Translations under genes and position numbers: made by a program | Notes under the pieces: generated by a model | What the model was told of the DNA's origin: nothing | The model's input: the letters and a program-made list of their open reading frames with translations, nothing else | The model's database searches: none | Assembly: GCA_034434635.1 (NCBI GenBank) | Contig: DAOTYX010000016.1 | Location: 1 to 5,745 of the forward strand | Length of the DNA stretch: 5,745 nucleotides | Direction: 5' to 3' | From: DAOTYX01 sp034434635 | GTDB taxonomy: Bacteria > Chloroflexota > Anaerolineae > B4-G1 > DUEL01 | Shown: positions 1 through 5,745 of the stretch, piece after piece | Layout: each line of letters begins with the position of its first letter | Numbering within the stretch: the first letter of the stretch is position 1

Positions 1-417
1 TGGGGCGGGCTGACCTACAGCGGCCATCCGTTGGCCTGCGCCGCTGGCGTCGCCACGCTGGAGGTCTACAAAGAGGACGGGTTGATCGAGAACGCCGTGA
101 AGGTGGGAGAGGTGCTGGGGCGGAGGTTGGAGGAGATCAAGGCCCGTCACCCATCGGTGGGGGATGTGCGCTACATCGGCCTCTTCTCCGGCATCGAACT
201 GGTCAAGAACCGGGAGACGAAGGAGCCGCTGGTCCCCTGGGGGGGCAAGAGCGCCGAGATGAACGCCATCGCCGCTTTCCTGCGGGAGAAGGGCCTCTTC
301 ACCTTCTTCAACGTCAGCATGATCTTCGTCGTCCCGCCGCTGTGCATCACCGTCGAACAACTGGAGGAAGGACTGGCGCTCATCGAGCAGGCTCTGGAGA
401 TCACGGACGGTGGATAG
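1..417 (+). CDS. Class III omega-amino acid aminotransferase, C-terminal part (5' end outside window)
   Basis: This is the last 138 residues of a PLP-dependent fold-type I, class III aminotransferase. The reading frame is open from base 1 and stops at TAG 415-417. The fragment begins in the conserved segment GGLTYSGHPLACAAG. Its Thr (fragment residue 5) corresponds to the Thr that binds the PLP phosphate from the partner subunit. The catalytic lysine lies upstream of the window. Fragment residues 55-64 (DVRYIGLFSG, then IELV) form the small C-terminal domain. Arg57 there is the usual class III arginine near the substrate carboxylate. The tail IFVVPPLCIT plus an amphipathic helix is typical of the beta-alanine/taurine:pyruvate transaminase branch. 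Its subgroup differs from that of the aminotransferase at the other end of the window. The neighbour is a malonate/methylmalonate semialdehyde dehydrogenase, so beta-alanine or beta-aminoisobutyrate is a plausible amino donor. That is inference from context. Family is certain; exact substrate is not. Confidence 0.88.
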   Translation, partial: WGGLTYSGHPLACAAGVATLEVYKEDGLIENAVKVGEVLGRRLEEIKARHPSVGDVRYIGLFSGIELVKNRETKEPLVPWGGKSAEMNAIAAFLREKGLFTFFNVSMIFVVPPLCITVEQLEEGLALIEQALEITDGG

Positions 418-443
418 GTGGGTGACAGGGGACGCGTGAAATG

Positions 444-467
444 CGTAAAACGTAAAACGTAAAACGT
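444..467. repeat. Tandem 7-base repeat, CGTAAAA x3 plus CGT
   Basis: Three exact copies of CGTAAAA stand at 444-450, 451-457 and 458-464, followed by a partial CGT. A degenerate relative (CGTGAAATG) lies just upstream at 435-443. The array is AT-richer than the flanking genes and lies wholly in the gap between the first aminotransferase and mmsA. Function is unknown. Confidence 0.85.
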
Positions 468-474
468 GTTGCGT

Positions 475-502
475 GGTCCGTCGTCCGTGGTCTGTCATCC
501 AT
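475..502. repeat. Degenerate tandem 7-base repeat, GGTCCGT family, four units
   Basis: Four consecutive heptamers are GGTCCGT (475-481), CGTCCGT (482-488), GGTCTGT (489-495) and CATCCAT (496-502). The unit differs from that of the array at 444-467 but the period is the same. It ends 7 bases before the ribosome binding site of mmsA, so it lies in the untranslated leader if the gene is transcribed from upstream. Confidence 0.7.
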
Positions 503-509
503 CTTCAAC

Positions 510-515
510 AGGGGG
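510..515 (+). promoter_or_regulatory. Ribosome binding site that sets the GTG start of mmsA
   Basis: AGGGGG at 510-515 is followed by a 5-base spacer (TCATC) and GTG at 521. The frame is open further upstream to a GTG at 473, but that start would put repeat-derived sequence into the protein and has no Shine-Dalgarno sequence. The first in-frame ATG is about 120 codons further on, inside the dehydrogenase domain. GTG 521 is therefore preferred. Confidence 0.7.
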
Positions 516-520
516 TCATC

Positions 521-1975
521 GTGGAATACGGAACACTGAAGAACTACATCGGCGGCGAATGGGTGGCTTCGTCGTCGAATGAGATTCTGGACGTGCACAA
601 CCCGGCTACCGATGAGGTTATCGCCCGCGTGCCTCTCTCCACAGCGGAGGAGGTCAACCGGGCTGTGACCGCAGCCAGGGAAGCGTTCCAGGAGTGGCGG
701 GAGACGCCGCCGCTGGTCCGCTCGCGCTACTTCTTCCGCCTCAAAGCGCTGCTGGAGGAGCATTTCGAGGACCTGGCGCGCACGGTCACGAAGGAACACG
801 GCAAGATCATAGACGAAGCGCGGGGTGAGGTACGGCGGGCGATCGAGAACGTGGAGGTGGCCGCGGGCATCCCGTCGCTGATGATGGGCTACAACGCGGA
901 GGACATCGCCGCGGGGATTGACGAAGACTGTGTCCTCCAGCCGGTGGGGGTCTTCTGCTGCGTCGCCCCGTTCAACTTCCCGGCGATGGTGCCCTTCTGG
1001 TTCCTGCCCTACGCGGTGGCCTGCGGCAACACCTACGTCGTCAAGCCGTCGGAACGCTGCCCGATCAGCCAGAGCCGGCTGTTCGAACTGCTGGACGAGG
1101 CGGAGTTCCCGCCGGGGGTGGTCAACCTGGTCAACGGGGCCAAGGGGGTGGTGGACGCGCTGCTCACCCACCCCGACGTGGCTGGCGTCTCCTTCGTCGG
1201 CTCGACGCCGGTGGGGAAGTACATCTACGCGACGGCGGCGGCGCACGGCAAGCGGGCGCAGTGCCAGGCCGGGGCGAAAAACGGCCTGGTGGTCATGCCC
1301 GACGCGCCGCTGGGGCCGACCGTGGCCGCTATCCTCACCTCCGCCTTCGGCACCGCCGGTCAGCGCTGCCTGGCCGGCTCGCTGGTGCTGGCCGTAGGCG
1401 ACGTCTACGAGCCGCTCAAGGCCCGGCTGGTCGAAGCGGCTGCGCGCATCAAGGTCGGCAACGGGCTGGACGAGAGCGTGCAGATGGGGCCGGTGGTCTC
1501 CCGCAAGTCGCTCGAGCGCATCCTGGGCTACATTGACAAGGGGTTGCAGGAGGGAGCGCGGCTGCTGCTGGACGGGCGCCCGGTCCGGGTGGAAGGCCAC
1601 CCCAATGGCTACTTCATCGGCCCGACGATCTTCGACGACGTGCGGCCGGAGATGACCATCGCCCGCGAGGAGATCTTCGGACCGGTGCTGGGCATCATCC
1701 ACGTGCCGGACTTCGATGCGGCGCTGGAAGTGCTCGAGAACATCCCCTACGGCAACGCCGCCTCCCTGTTCACCGCCAGCGGCAAGTGGGCCCGCGAGTT
1801 CAAGTATCGCCTGCGCTGCGGCAACATCGGCATCAACGTCGGTATCGCCGCCCCTATCGCCACCTTCCCCTTCGCCGGGATGAAGCAGTCCTTCTTCGGC
1901 GACCTCCACGGCCAGGGCCGGGATGCGATCCAGTTCTTCACCGATCGGAAGGTGGTGATCACGCGGTGGTTTTGA
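521..1975 (+). CDS. mmsA: CoA-acylating methylmalonate/malonate semialdehyde dehydrogenase
   Basis: A complete 484-residue member of the aldehyde dehydrogenase superfamily, close to the usual 485-500 residues of the MmsA/IolA family. The family oxidises methylmalonate semialdehyde to propionyl-CoA, or malonate semialdehyde to acetyl-CoA, with NAD+ and CoA and release of CO2, in the cytosol. The N-terminal start YIGGEW leads into the NAD-binding domain with APFNFPAMVPFW and the nucleotide-binding Lys175 in KPSE, then FVGSTPVG. The catalytic nucleophile is Cys283 in GTAGQRC. Arg282 beside it, and Arg106 before AIENVE, match the two arginines that hold the semialdehyde carboxylate in this family. 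Glu384 lies in EEIFGPV. The general-base ELGGKN segment of hydrolytic ALDHs is replaced by QAGAKN, as expected for a CoA-dependent enzyme; the usual AKNH is AKNG here. It follows an omega-aminotransferase, which suggests beta-alanine or beta-aminoisobutyrate breakdown. IolA-like use in inositol catabolism is possible, but no iol gene is visible. Confidence 0.92.
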   Translation: MEYGTLKNYIGGEWVASSSNEILDVHNPATDEVIARVPLSTAEEVNRAVTAAREAFQEWRETPPLVRSRYFFRLKALLEEHFEDLARTVTKEHGKIIDEARGEVRRAIENVEVAAGIPSLMMGYNAEDIAAGIDEDCVLQPVGVFCCVAPFNFPAMVPFWFLPYAVACGNTYVVKPSERCPISQSRLFELLDEAEFPPGVVNLVNGAKGVVDALLTHPDVAGVSFVGSTPVGKYIYATAAAHGKRAQCQAGAKNGLVVMPDAPLGPTVAAILTSAFGTAGQRCLAGSLVLAVGDVYEPLKARLVEAAARIKVGNGLDESVQMGPVVSRKSLERILGYIDKGLQEGARLLLDGRPVRVEGHPNGYFIGPTIFDDVRPEMTIAREEIFGPVLGIIHVPDFDAALEVLENIPYGNAASLFTASGKWAREFKYRLRCGNIGINVGIAAPIATFPFAGMKQSFFGDLHGQGRDAIQFFTDRKVVITRWF

Positions 1976-2008
1976 TTGGGACATTGGTCATTGGCCATTG
2001 GTCATTGT
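1975..2008. repeat. Degenerate tandem 7-base repeat, ATTGGTC family
   Basis: The core ATTGG recurs at 1975, 1983, 1990 and 1997, with a last ATTG at 2004. The spacing is 7 bases, except for one 8-base step at the start. Units read ACATTGG, TCATTGG, CCATTGG, TCATTGT. The array starts at the mmsA stop codon and ends 3 bases before the next ribosome binding site, so it makes up nearly the whole 46-base gap. It is a third unit sequence with the same period as the two arrays upstream of mmsA. Confidence 0.8.
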
Positions 2009-2021
2009 TTAGGGAGGGCTG

Positions 2022-2444
2022 ATGGACCTGGGTACATTCGGCGCGATACTGCGCTTTGCGATGGACTGGGAGCAGCGAGCGGCGGAGTTCTACGAGCAGG
2101 CGGCGCGAACGGGGAATGAGGTACTGTTCCAGGAGATGGCCGGTGGAGCGCGCAAGCGCATCGGACGGCTGGAGCAGGCCCGCCGTGAGGGCGTGGCGGA
2201 GATGATCCTGGAGTCCATCACCGGGCTGGACGGCGATGCCTATACCGTGGCGCTCGACCCCACCGCTGATGGGGCCGCCTTGCTCCGCCAGGCGCAGAGC
2301 CTGGAAGAGAGCGCGGCCCGCTTCTACCGTGACGCTGCCGCCCGCCTGCCGATCCGCGAGGTGATGCGCCTCTTCCAGCGGCTGGGGCAGGAGCACGAGT
2401 CGGCGGGCCAGCGGTTCGGTGAGGCAGCGTCGCAGCCAGGCTGA
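2022..2444 (+). CDS. Ferritin-like (rubrerythrin-fold) four-helix protein with degenerate metal site
   Basis: A complete 140-residue protein with ATG at 2022 behind AGGGAGGG (2011-2018). It reads as two copies of a helix pair. Helix 1 has Glu17 and Tyr24 in WEQRAAEFYEQAA. Helix 3 has Glu95 and Tyr102 in LEESAARFYRDAA. This E-x6-Y spacing is the first half of a ferritin-like di-iron site. The partner ExxH motifs expected in helices 2 and 4 are not seen. Counting from the equivalent Phe36 and Phe118, the positions hold Ala43/Arg46 and His125/Ala128. Di-iron binding is therefore probably lost or altered, although Glu124 or Glu126 might still act as ligands. There is no rubredoxin domain, no CxxC, no signal peptide and no membrane segment. 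It lies 46 bases after mmsA and 31 bases before the aldehyde ferredoxin oxidoreductase gene, so co-transcription is likely. It may be a structural, iron-handling or sensing partner of that enzyme; this is a guess. I do not recognise a named gene. Confidence 0.75.
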   Translation: MDLGTFGAILRFAMDWEQRAAEFYEQAARTGNEVLFQEMAGGARKRIGRLEQARREGVAEMILESITGLDGDAYTVALDPTADGAALLRQAQSLEESAARFYRDAAARLPIREVMRLFQRLGQEHESAGQRFGEAASQPG

Positions 2445-2463
2445 GCCGTTGCGAAGCGACAAG

Positions 2464-2470
2464 GGGAGGG
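2464..2470 (+). promoter_or_regulatory. Ribosome binding site that sets the aldehyde ferredoxin oxidoreductase start
   Basis: GGGAGGG at 2464-2470 lies 5 bases before ATG 2476. The frame is open upstream to a GTG at 2419, which would overlap the ferritin-like gene and add 19 residues that do not look like the family. From ATG 2476 the protein begins MGVYAGRYLWVDLSTG, which is where this family normally starts. Confidence 0.75.
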
Positions 2471-2475
2471 CGAAG

Positions 2476-4347
2476 ATGGGGGTCTACGCCGGCAGGTACT
2501 TGTGGGTGGACCTGAGCACCGGTCAGGTGCGACAGGAGCAGACGCCAGCGGAGGCAGTGGAACGCTGGCTGCTGGGCAGCGGGCTGGCTGCCTATCTCTA
2601 CTACAACGGCCTGACCCGTGGTAGCCCGCTGCTGCCCGCCCTCTCCGCTGCCGCTTCTCCGCTCGACCCCGCCAGTCCTCTGCTGGTCTTCAACGGCCTG
2701 CTGACGGGCACCTTCGCGCCGGGGGCGTCGCGCGCTTCCTGGTGTGGTCGCTCGCCGCTTACCGGCATCTGGAATGAGTCGAACTTCGGCGGGCGGTGGG
2801 GGGCGCACCTGCGCTTCGCGGGTTTCGACGGGCTGATCATCACCGGGCGTGCCGCCGCTCCGGTCTACCTGTGGCTCCACGACGGCCAGGCCGAGATCCG
2901 TGACGCCTCGGCGGTCTGGGGACTGGGGACCTTCGCCACCTGCGAGCGGCTCCGCCGGGAGACGCACGCGGAGGCGGAGGTGGCCTGCATCGGTCCGGCG
3001 GGGGAGAACCGGGTGCCGCTGGCGGGGGTGATGACCGGCGGTCAGGCCCGCAACCGCGCTGCCGGTCGCGGCGGGATGGGGGCGCTGTTGGGTTCCAAGA
3101 ACCTCAAGGCCATCGTCGTCAGGGGCACAGGCCGGGGCGCGATCGCCGTGCCTGCCGAGATGCGGGCCGTGACGCGCCGCGCCAACGCGCTCATCCGCCG
3201 CCGTTCGGAGGGGATGATGCTCACCGGCACCGCCGGCGGCATCCCCGGCGCGGAGCGGTTCGGCGGGCTGCCGCTGAAGAACTGGCAGGAGGGCTCCTGG
3301 CCGGACGGGGCGCGCGCCATCTCCGGCCAGACGATCCGCGAGACGCTGCGCGTGCGCGACACCTTCTGTCATGCCTGCCCGGTGGGCTGCGGCAAGGAGG
3401 TCGAGGTCACGACCGGCCCATACGCTGGCACCTGGGGCGAGGGGCCGGAGTACGAGACGCTGTGCGGCTTCGGCGGTAACCTGCTGATTGACGACCTGCC
3501 CGCCCTGGCCGCGCTCAACGTCCGCTGCAATGACCTGGGGCTGGACACCATCTCCACCTCCGGCGTCATCGCCTTCGCTGCAGAAGCGGTGGAGCGGGGG
3601 GTGATCCCCGCTGCCCAGGCGGGCGGGCTGACGTGGGGGGATGCGGCGCCGGTGCTGGCGCTGGTGGAGCAGATCGCCCGCCGTGAGGGGTTGGGCGACC
3701 TCCTGGCGGACGGCGTGCGCGCGGCGGCGGCCCGTCTGGGACCGGCCGCGGAGCCGTTCGCCCTCCACGTCAAGGGGTTGGAGCCGGCCTACCACGACCC
3801 GCGCGCCTTCACCGACATGGGACTCAACTACGCCACCGCCAACCGGGGGGCCTGTCACCTGGAGAGCGGGACCTACTGGCGCGGCTACGGCATCGAGTGG
3901 CCGGGCTGGCAGGAGGGGCCGCACGACCGGCTGGCTTCGAATGAGGCCACCGTGCGCACGGTGGTCGCCTTCCAGGACTTCATGGCCCTGTTCAACCCGC
4001 TGGGGCTGTGCAAGTTCATGGTCAAGGGCGGGCTGGACCCGGCGCTCACGGCTGAACTGCTGGATGCGGCGATGGGTTGGGACTGGAGCGTCGAAGGCCT
4101 GTTGCAGGCTGGTCGCCGGCTGTTCAACCTGAAGCGACGCATCAACCTGCTCCTGGGGGTCACTGCTGCCGACGATACGCTGCCGCAGCGCTTCCTGCGC
4201 GAACCGCGCCCCACCGGTGGCGCCGCCGGCAACCTGCCCGACCTGGAGCGCATGCTGCCTCTCTACTATCGCCTGCGCGGCTGGGACGAGCAGGGCCGGC
4301 CGGTGGAGGAAGTGTCACTGACGGATGCCCCTTCGGGAGAGCCGTAG
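2476..4347 (+). CDS. aor: Tungsten/molybdenum aldehyde ferredoxin oxidoreductase
   Basis: A complete 623-residue enzyme of the AOR family (archaeal AOR is about 605). The family oxidises aldehydes to carboxylic acids at a tungsten (or molybdenum) bis-pterin centre and passes electrons through a [4Fe-4S] cluster to ferredoxin, in the cytosol. The N-terminal pterin domain (about 1-215) holds Arg86 and Asn103, both 10 beyond the pterin contacts Arg76 and Asn93 of Pyrococcus furiosus AOR, then FAGFDG, GPAGEN and GSKNLKAI. The cluster ligands are Cys298, Cys301 and Cys305 (CHACPVGC) and Cys512 (GLCKF). Glu325-Tyr326-Glu327 in GPEYET and His461 in RGACH fit the active-site glutamate and histidine. 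The two pterin-binding DxxGL[D/C] motifs read NDLGLD (352-357) and NPLGLC (507-512), with Asn where the consensus has Asp. There is no signal peptide. No ferredoxin-like or FAD subunit gene of the AorABC type adjoins it, so a soluble ferredoxin is the likely acceptor. The aldehyde is unknown; products of the flanking aminotransferases are candidates. Confidence 0.93.
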   Translation: MGVYAGRYLWVDLSTGQVRQEQTPAEAVERWLLGSGLAAYLYYNGLTRGSPLLPALSAAASPLDPASPLLVFNGLLTGTFAPGASRASWCGRSPLTGIWNESNFGGRWGAHLRFAGFDGLIITGRAAAPVYLWLHDGQAEIRDASAVWGLGTFATCERLRRETHAEAEVACIGPAGENRVPLAGVMTGGQARNRAAGRGGMGALLGSKNLKAIVVRGTGRGAIAVPAEMRAVTRRANALIRRRSEGMMLTGTAGGIPGAERFGGLPLKNWQEGSWPDGARAISGQTIRETLRVRDTFCHACPVGCGKEVEVTTGPYAGTWGEGPEYETLCGFGGNLLIDDLPALAALNVRCNDLGLDTISTSGVIAFAAEAVERGVIPAAQAGGLTWGDAAPVLALVEQIARREGLGDLLADGVRAAAARLGPAAEPFALHVKGLEPAYHDPRAFTDMGLNYATANRGACHLESGTYWRGYGIEWPGWQEGPHDRLASNEATVRTVVAFQDFMALFNPLGLCKFMVKGGLDPALTAELLDAAMGWDWSVEGLLQAGRRLFNLKRRINLLLGVTAADDTLPQRFLREPRPTGGAAGNLPDLERMLPLYYRLRGWDEQGRPVEEVSLTDAPSGEP

Positions 4348-4370
4348 CCGACGCATCCCGATGCTTCGGC
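4347..4370 (+). terminator. Hairpin directly after the oxidoreductase stop codon, possible terminator
   Basis: GCCGACGCAT (4347-4356) and ATGCTTCGGC (4361-4370) pair in 9 of 10 positions around a CCCG loop; the only mismatch is C4352 with T4365. The stem starts on the last base of the stop codon. The sequence after it (AAGCGGTAGAC) has no T run, so it is not a canonical intrinsic terminator. It could stabilise the 3' end of the message or weaken read-through into the next gene. Confidence 0.45.
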
Positions 4371-4383
4371 AAGCGGTAGACAA

Positions 4384-4410
4384 ATCTGCTTCATCTGCTA
4401 AATCCGCTGA
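4384..4410. repeat. Degenerate tandem 9-base repeat, ATCYGCT core, three units
   Basis: The units are ATCTGCTTC (4384-4392), ATCTGCTAA (4393-4401) and ATCCGCTGA (4402-4410). The array lies in the 140-base gap before the last gene and is AT-richer than the genes around it. The rest of this gap (4411-4477) shows no convincing -35/-10 pair to me. A promoter for the downstream gene may be there, but I cannot point to it. Confidence 0.6.
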
Positions 4411-4477
4411 CTCTCTTTGGCCGTTTCGGGCGCAGTCTTCGATCAACACGGTAAGGGAAGACCATCCAAGATCACAC

Positions 4478-4484
4478 AGGAGGG
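4478..4484 (+). promoter_or_regulatory. Strong ribosome binding site of gabT
   Basis: AGGAGGG at 4478-4484 contains a perfect AGGAGG core, 3-4 bases before ATG 4488. The spacing is short but workable. It is the only good start signal for the long frame that follows and fixes its N-terminus at MDHLESVESL. Confidence 0.75.
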
Positions 4485-4487
4485 TGT

Positions 4488-5745
4488 ATGGATCACCTGG
4501 AATCCGTTGAGTCCCTGATCTCTCCGGTCTGGCCCCGCTACACGCCCATCGTCGCCGAGCGGGCGGAGGGGGCCTACGTCTACGACCAGGACGGCAGCCG
4601 TTACCTGGACTTCACCTGCGGCATCGGCGTGACCAACACCGGCCACTGCCACCCGAAGGTCGTGCAGGCGGTGCAGGAGCAGGCGGCGAGGCTGCTGCAC
4701 GGCCAGGTCAACATCGTCTACCACAGGCCGCTGCTGGAACTGGTGCGTGAACTGCGCACCATCGTGCCGCCAGCGCTCGACTGCTTCTTCTTCTCCAACA
4801 GCGGCGCGGAGGCCATCGAGGGGGCAGTCAAACTGGCTCGCCATGCCACCGGCCGGCCGAACATTATCGTCTTCCAGGGCAGTTTCCACGGCCGCACCGG
4901 CATGACGATGGCCCTCACCACCTCGAAGACTATCTACCGTGCCGGCTACCAGCCGCTGCCAGCAGGGGTCTTCGTCGCTCCCTATCCCTACTACTACCGC
5001 TACGGCTGGAGTCCGGAGGAGGCCGAACGGTTCTGTCTGCGCGAACTGGAGTTCCTGCTGAAGAGCCAGACCGCCCCCTTCGAGACCGCGGCGATGTTGA
5101 TCGAGCCGGTGGTGGGGGAAGGGGGCTACCTGGTGCCACCGCCGGGCTTCCTCAAGGGGGTACGCCGCATCTGCGACGAGCACGGCATCTTGCTCATCGC
5201 CGACGAGATCCAGTGCGGCTTTGGGCGCACCGGTCGCTGGTTCGCCTTCGAGCACTTCGACGTGGTGCCGGACATCATGACAATGGCCAAAGGGCTGGCT
5301 TCCGGTCTGCCGCTCTCCGGCGTGGCGGCGCGACGGGAACTGATGGAGAAGTGGATTCCAGGCTCGCATGGCGGCACCTACGGCGGGAACGCCGTCGCCT
5401 GCGCCGCCGCCGTCGCCACCATCCGCGTCATGCGCGAGGAGGGGTTGCTGGAGAACGCCCGGCGCATGGGTGCGCTGCTCATCGAGCGGCTGCAGGCGCT
5501 GCAGGCGGAGTTCCCCATCATCGGCGATGTGCGCGGGCTGGGGCTGATGGTCGCCACCGAGTTCACCGGGGCCGATGGCGCGCCAGCCACCGCGGTGGCC
5601 AAGTCCGCCGTCAAGGCCGCCCTCAAGCACCGGCTGATGCTGCTCACCTGCGGCACGTATGACAACGTCGTCCGCTGGATCCCGCCGCTGATCGTCAATC
5701 AGGAGCAGATCGAGGAGGGGGTAACGGCGTTTGGGCGGGCGTTGG
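4488..5745 (+). CDS. gabT: 4-aminobutyrate aminotransferase, GabT type (3' end outside window)
   Basis: 419 codons of a class III, PLP-dependent aminotransferase run off the window without a stop. E. coli GabT has 426 residues, so only the last few should be missing. The family moves the amino group of GABA to 2-oxoglutarate, giving succinate semialdehyde and glutamate, in the cytosol. Key residues fall at the numbers used for E. coli GabT: Glu206 and Glu211 in EPVVGEGG, Asp239 and Gln242 in ADEIQCGFGRTG, the Schiff-base Lys268 in MAKGLASG, and the phosphate-binding Thr297 in GGTYGGN. Arg396 in VVRWIPP matches the substrate-binding Arg398. SNSGAEAIEGAVKLAR and SFHGRT form the PLP-ring and phosphate region. 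A 140-base gap with a hairpin separates it from the oxidoreductase gene, so it may have its own promoter. 5-Aminovalerate or beta-alanine use cannot be excluded, because these substrates overlap in the family. It is not a close copy of the aminotransferase fragment at the start of the window. Confidence 0.9.
   Translation, partial: MDHLESVESLISPVWPRYTPIVAERAEGAYVYDQDGSRYLDFTCGIGVTNTGHCHPKVVQAVQEQAARLLHGQVNIVYHRPLLELVRELRTIVPPALDCFFFSNSGAEAIEGAVKLARHATGRPNIIVFQGSFHGRTGMTMALTTSKTIYRAGYQPLPAGVFVAPYPYYYRYGWSPEEAERFCLRELEFLLKSQTAPFETAAMLIEPVVGEGGYLVPPPGFLKGVRRICDEHGILLIADEIQCGFGRTGRWFAFEHFDVVPDIMTMAKGLASGLPLSGVAARRELMEKWIPGSHGGTYGGNAVACAAAVATIRVMREEGLLENARRMGALLIERLQALQAEFPIIGDVRGLGLMVATEFTGADGAPATAVAKSAVKAALKHRLMLLTCGTYDNVVRWIPPLIVNQEQIEEGVTAFGRAL

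Noticed and set aside
444..502. Possible CRISPR array or mobile element end
   Set aside because: The units are 7 bases with no spacers, and there is no transposase gene, long inverted repeat or target duplication nearby.
473..520. N-terminal extension of mmsA from GTG 473
   Set aside because: The added 16 residues come from the heptamer repeat array, have no family counterpart and no ribosome binding site. GTG 521 has a well-placed one.
401..1984. A 527-codon open frame on the - strand opposite mmsA
   Set aside because: It mirrors the GC-rich codon pattern of mmsA, has a low-complexity Arg/His/Gly/Asp-rich translation with no recognisable domain, and overlaps a clearly real gene over its full length.
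2419..2475. N-terminal extension of the oxidoreductase from GTG 2419
   Set aside because: It overlaps the end of the ferritin-like gene and gives a basic stretch unlike the family. ATG 2476 has GGGAGGG at 5 bases and the normal family N-terminus.
2218..3924. A 568-codon open frame on the - strand opposite the ferritin-like gene and the oxidoreductase
   Set aside because: The translation is rich in Arg, Ala, Pro and Gly without motifs, spans two real genes and has no plausible start signal. It is a shadow of high GC at third codon positions.
4411..4477. Possible sigma-70 type promoter before gabT (TTGGCC at 4417 with a weak downstream box)
   Set aside because: No hexamer close to TATAAT lies at a suitable distance. 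The match is too poor to call.
4443..5630. A 395-codon open frame on the - strand opposite gabT
   Set aside because: It lies opposite a frame with a full set of GabT active-site residues, and its own translation shows no known fold or motif.

Overview
The window is GC-rich bacterial DNA with every gene on the + strand. It carries five protein genes: two are cut by the window edges and three are complete. No stretch over 300 bases lacks a gene. The longest gap is 140 bases. I saw no tRNA, rRNA, CRISPR array, insertion sequence or phage gene. The source looks like an anaerobic or facultative bacterium. A tungsten/molybdenum aldehyde:ferredoxin oxidoreductase, strong GC bias and tandem heptamer repeats between genes are reminiscent of Chloroflexota (Anaerolineae or Caldilineae type). 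That placement is a low-confidence impression, because no marker gene is present.

Layout. Positions 1-417 hold the C-terminal part of a class III, PLP-dependent omega-amino acid aminotransferase. A 103-base gap follows, containing two arrays of 7-base repeats. Positions 521-1975 hold a CoA-acylating methylmalonate/malonate semialdehyde dehydrogenase (MmsA/IolA family) that starts at GTG. A 46-base gap made mostly of another 7-base repeat leads to 2022-2444, a small ferritin-like four-helix protein whose second-helix metal-ligand motifs look lost in both halves. After 31 bases comes 2476-4347, a complete aldehyde ferredoxin oxidoreductase. A 140-base gap with a hairpin and a 9-base repeat precedes 4488 to the window end, a nearly complete GabT-type 4-aminobutyrate aminotransferase that lacks only its last residues.

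How the genes fit together. The cluster centres on making and disposing of aldehydes. Omega-aminotransferases convert beta-alanine, beta-aminoisobutyrate, GABA or similar amines to semialdehydes. MmsA oxidises malonate or methylmalonate semialdehyde to acetyl-CoA or propionyl-CoA with NADH and CO2. The AOR oxidises other aldehydes to acids and reduces ferredoxin. The aminotransferase-MmsA pair resembles known beta-alanine and pyrimidine/valine catabolic pairs. Pairing the ferritin-like protein with the AOR is the least explained part and the best candidate for something undescribed. The rest is recognisable metabolism.
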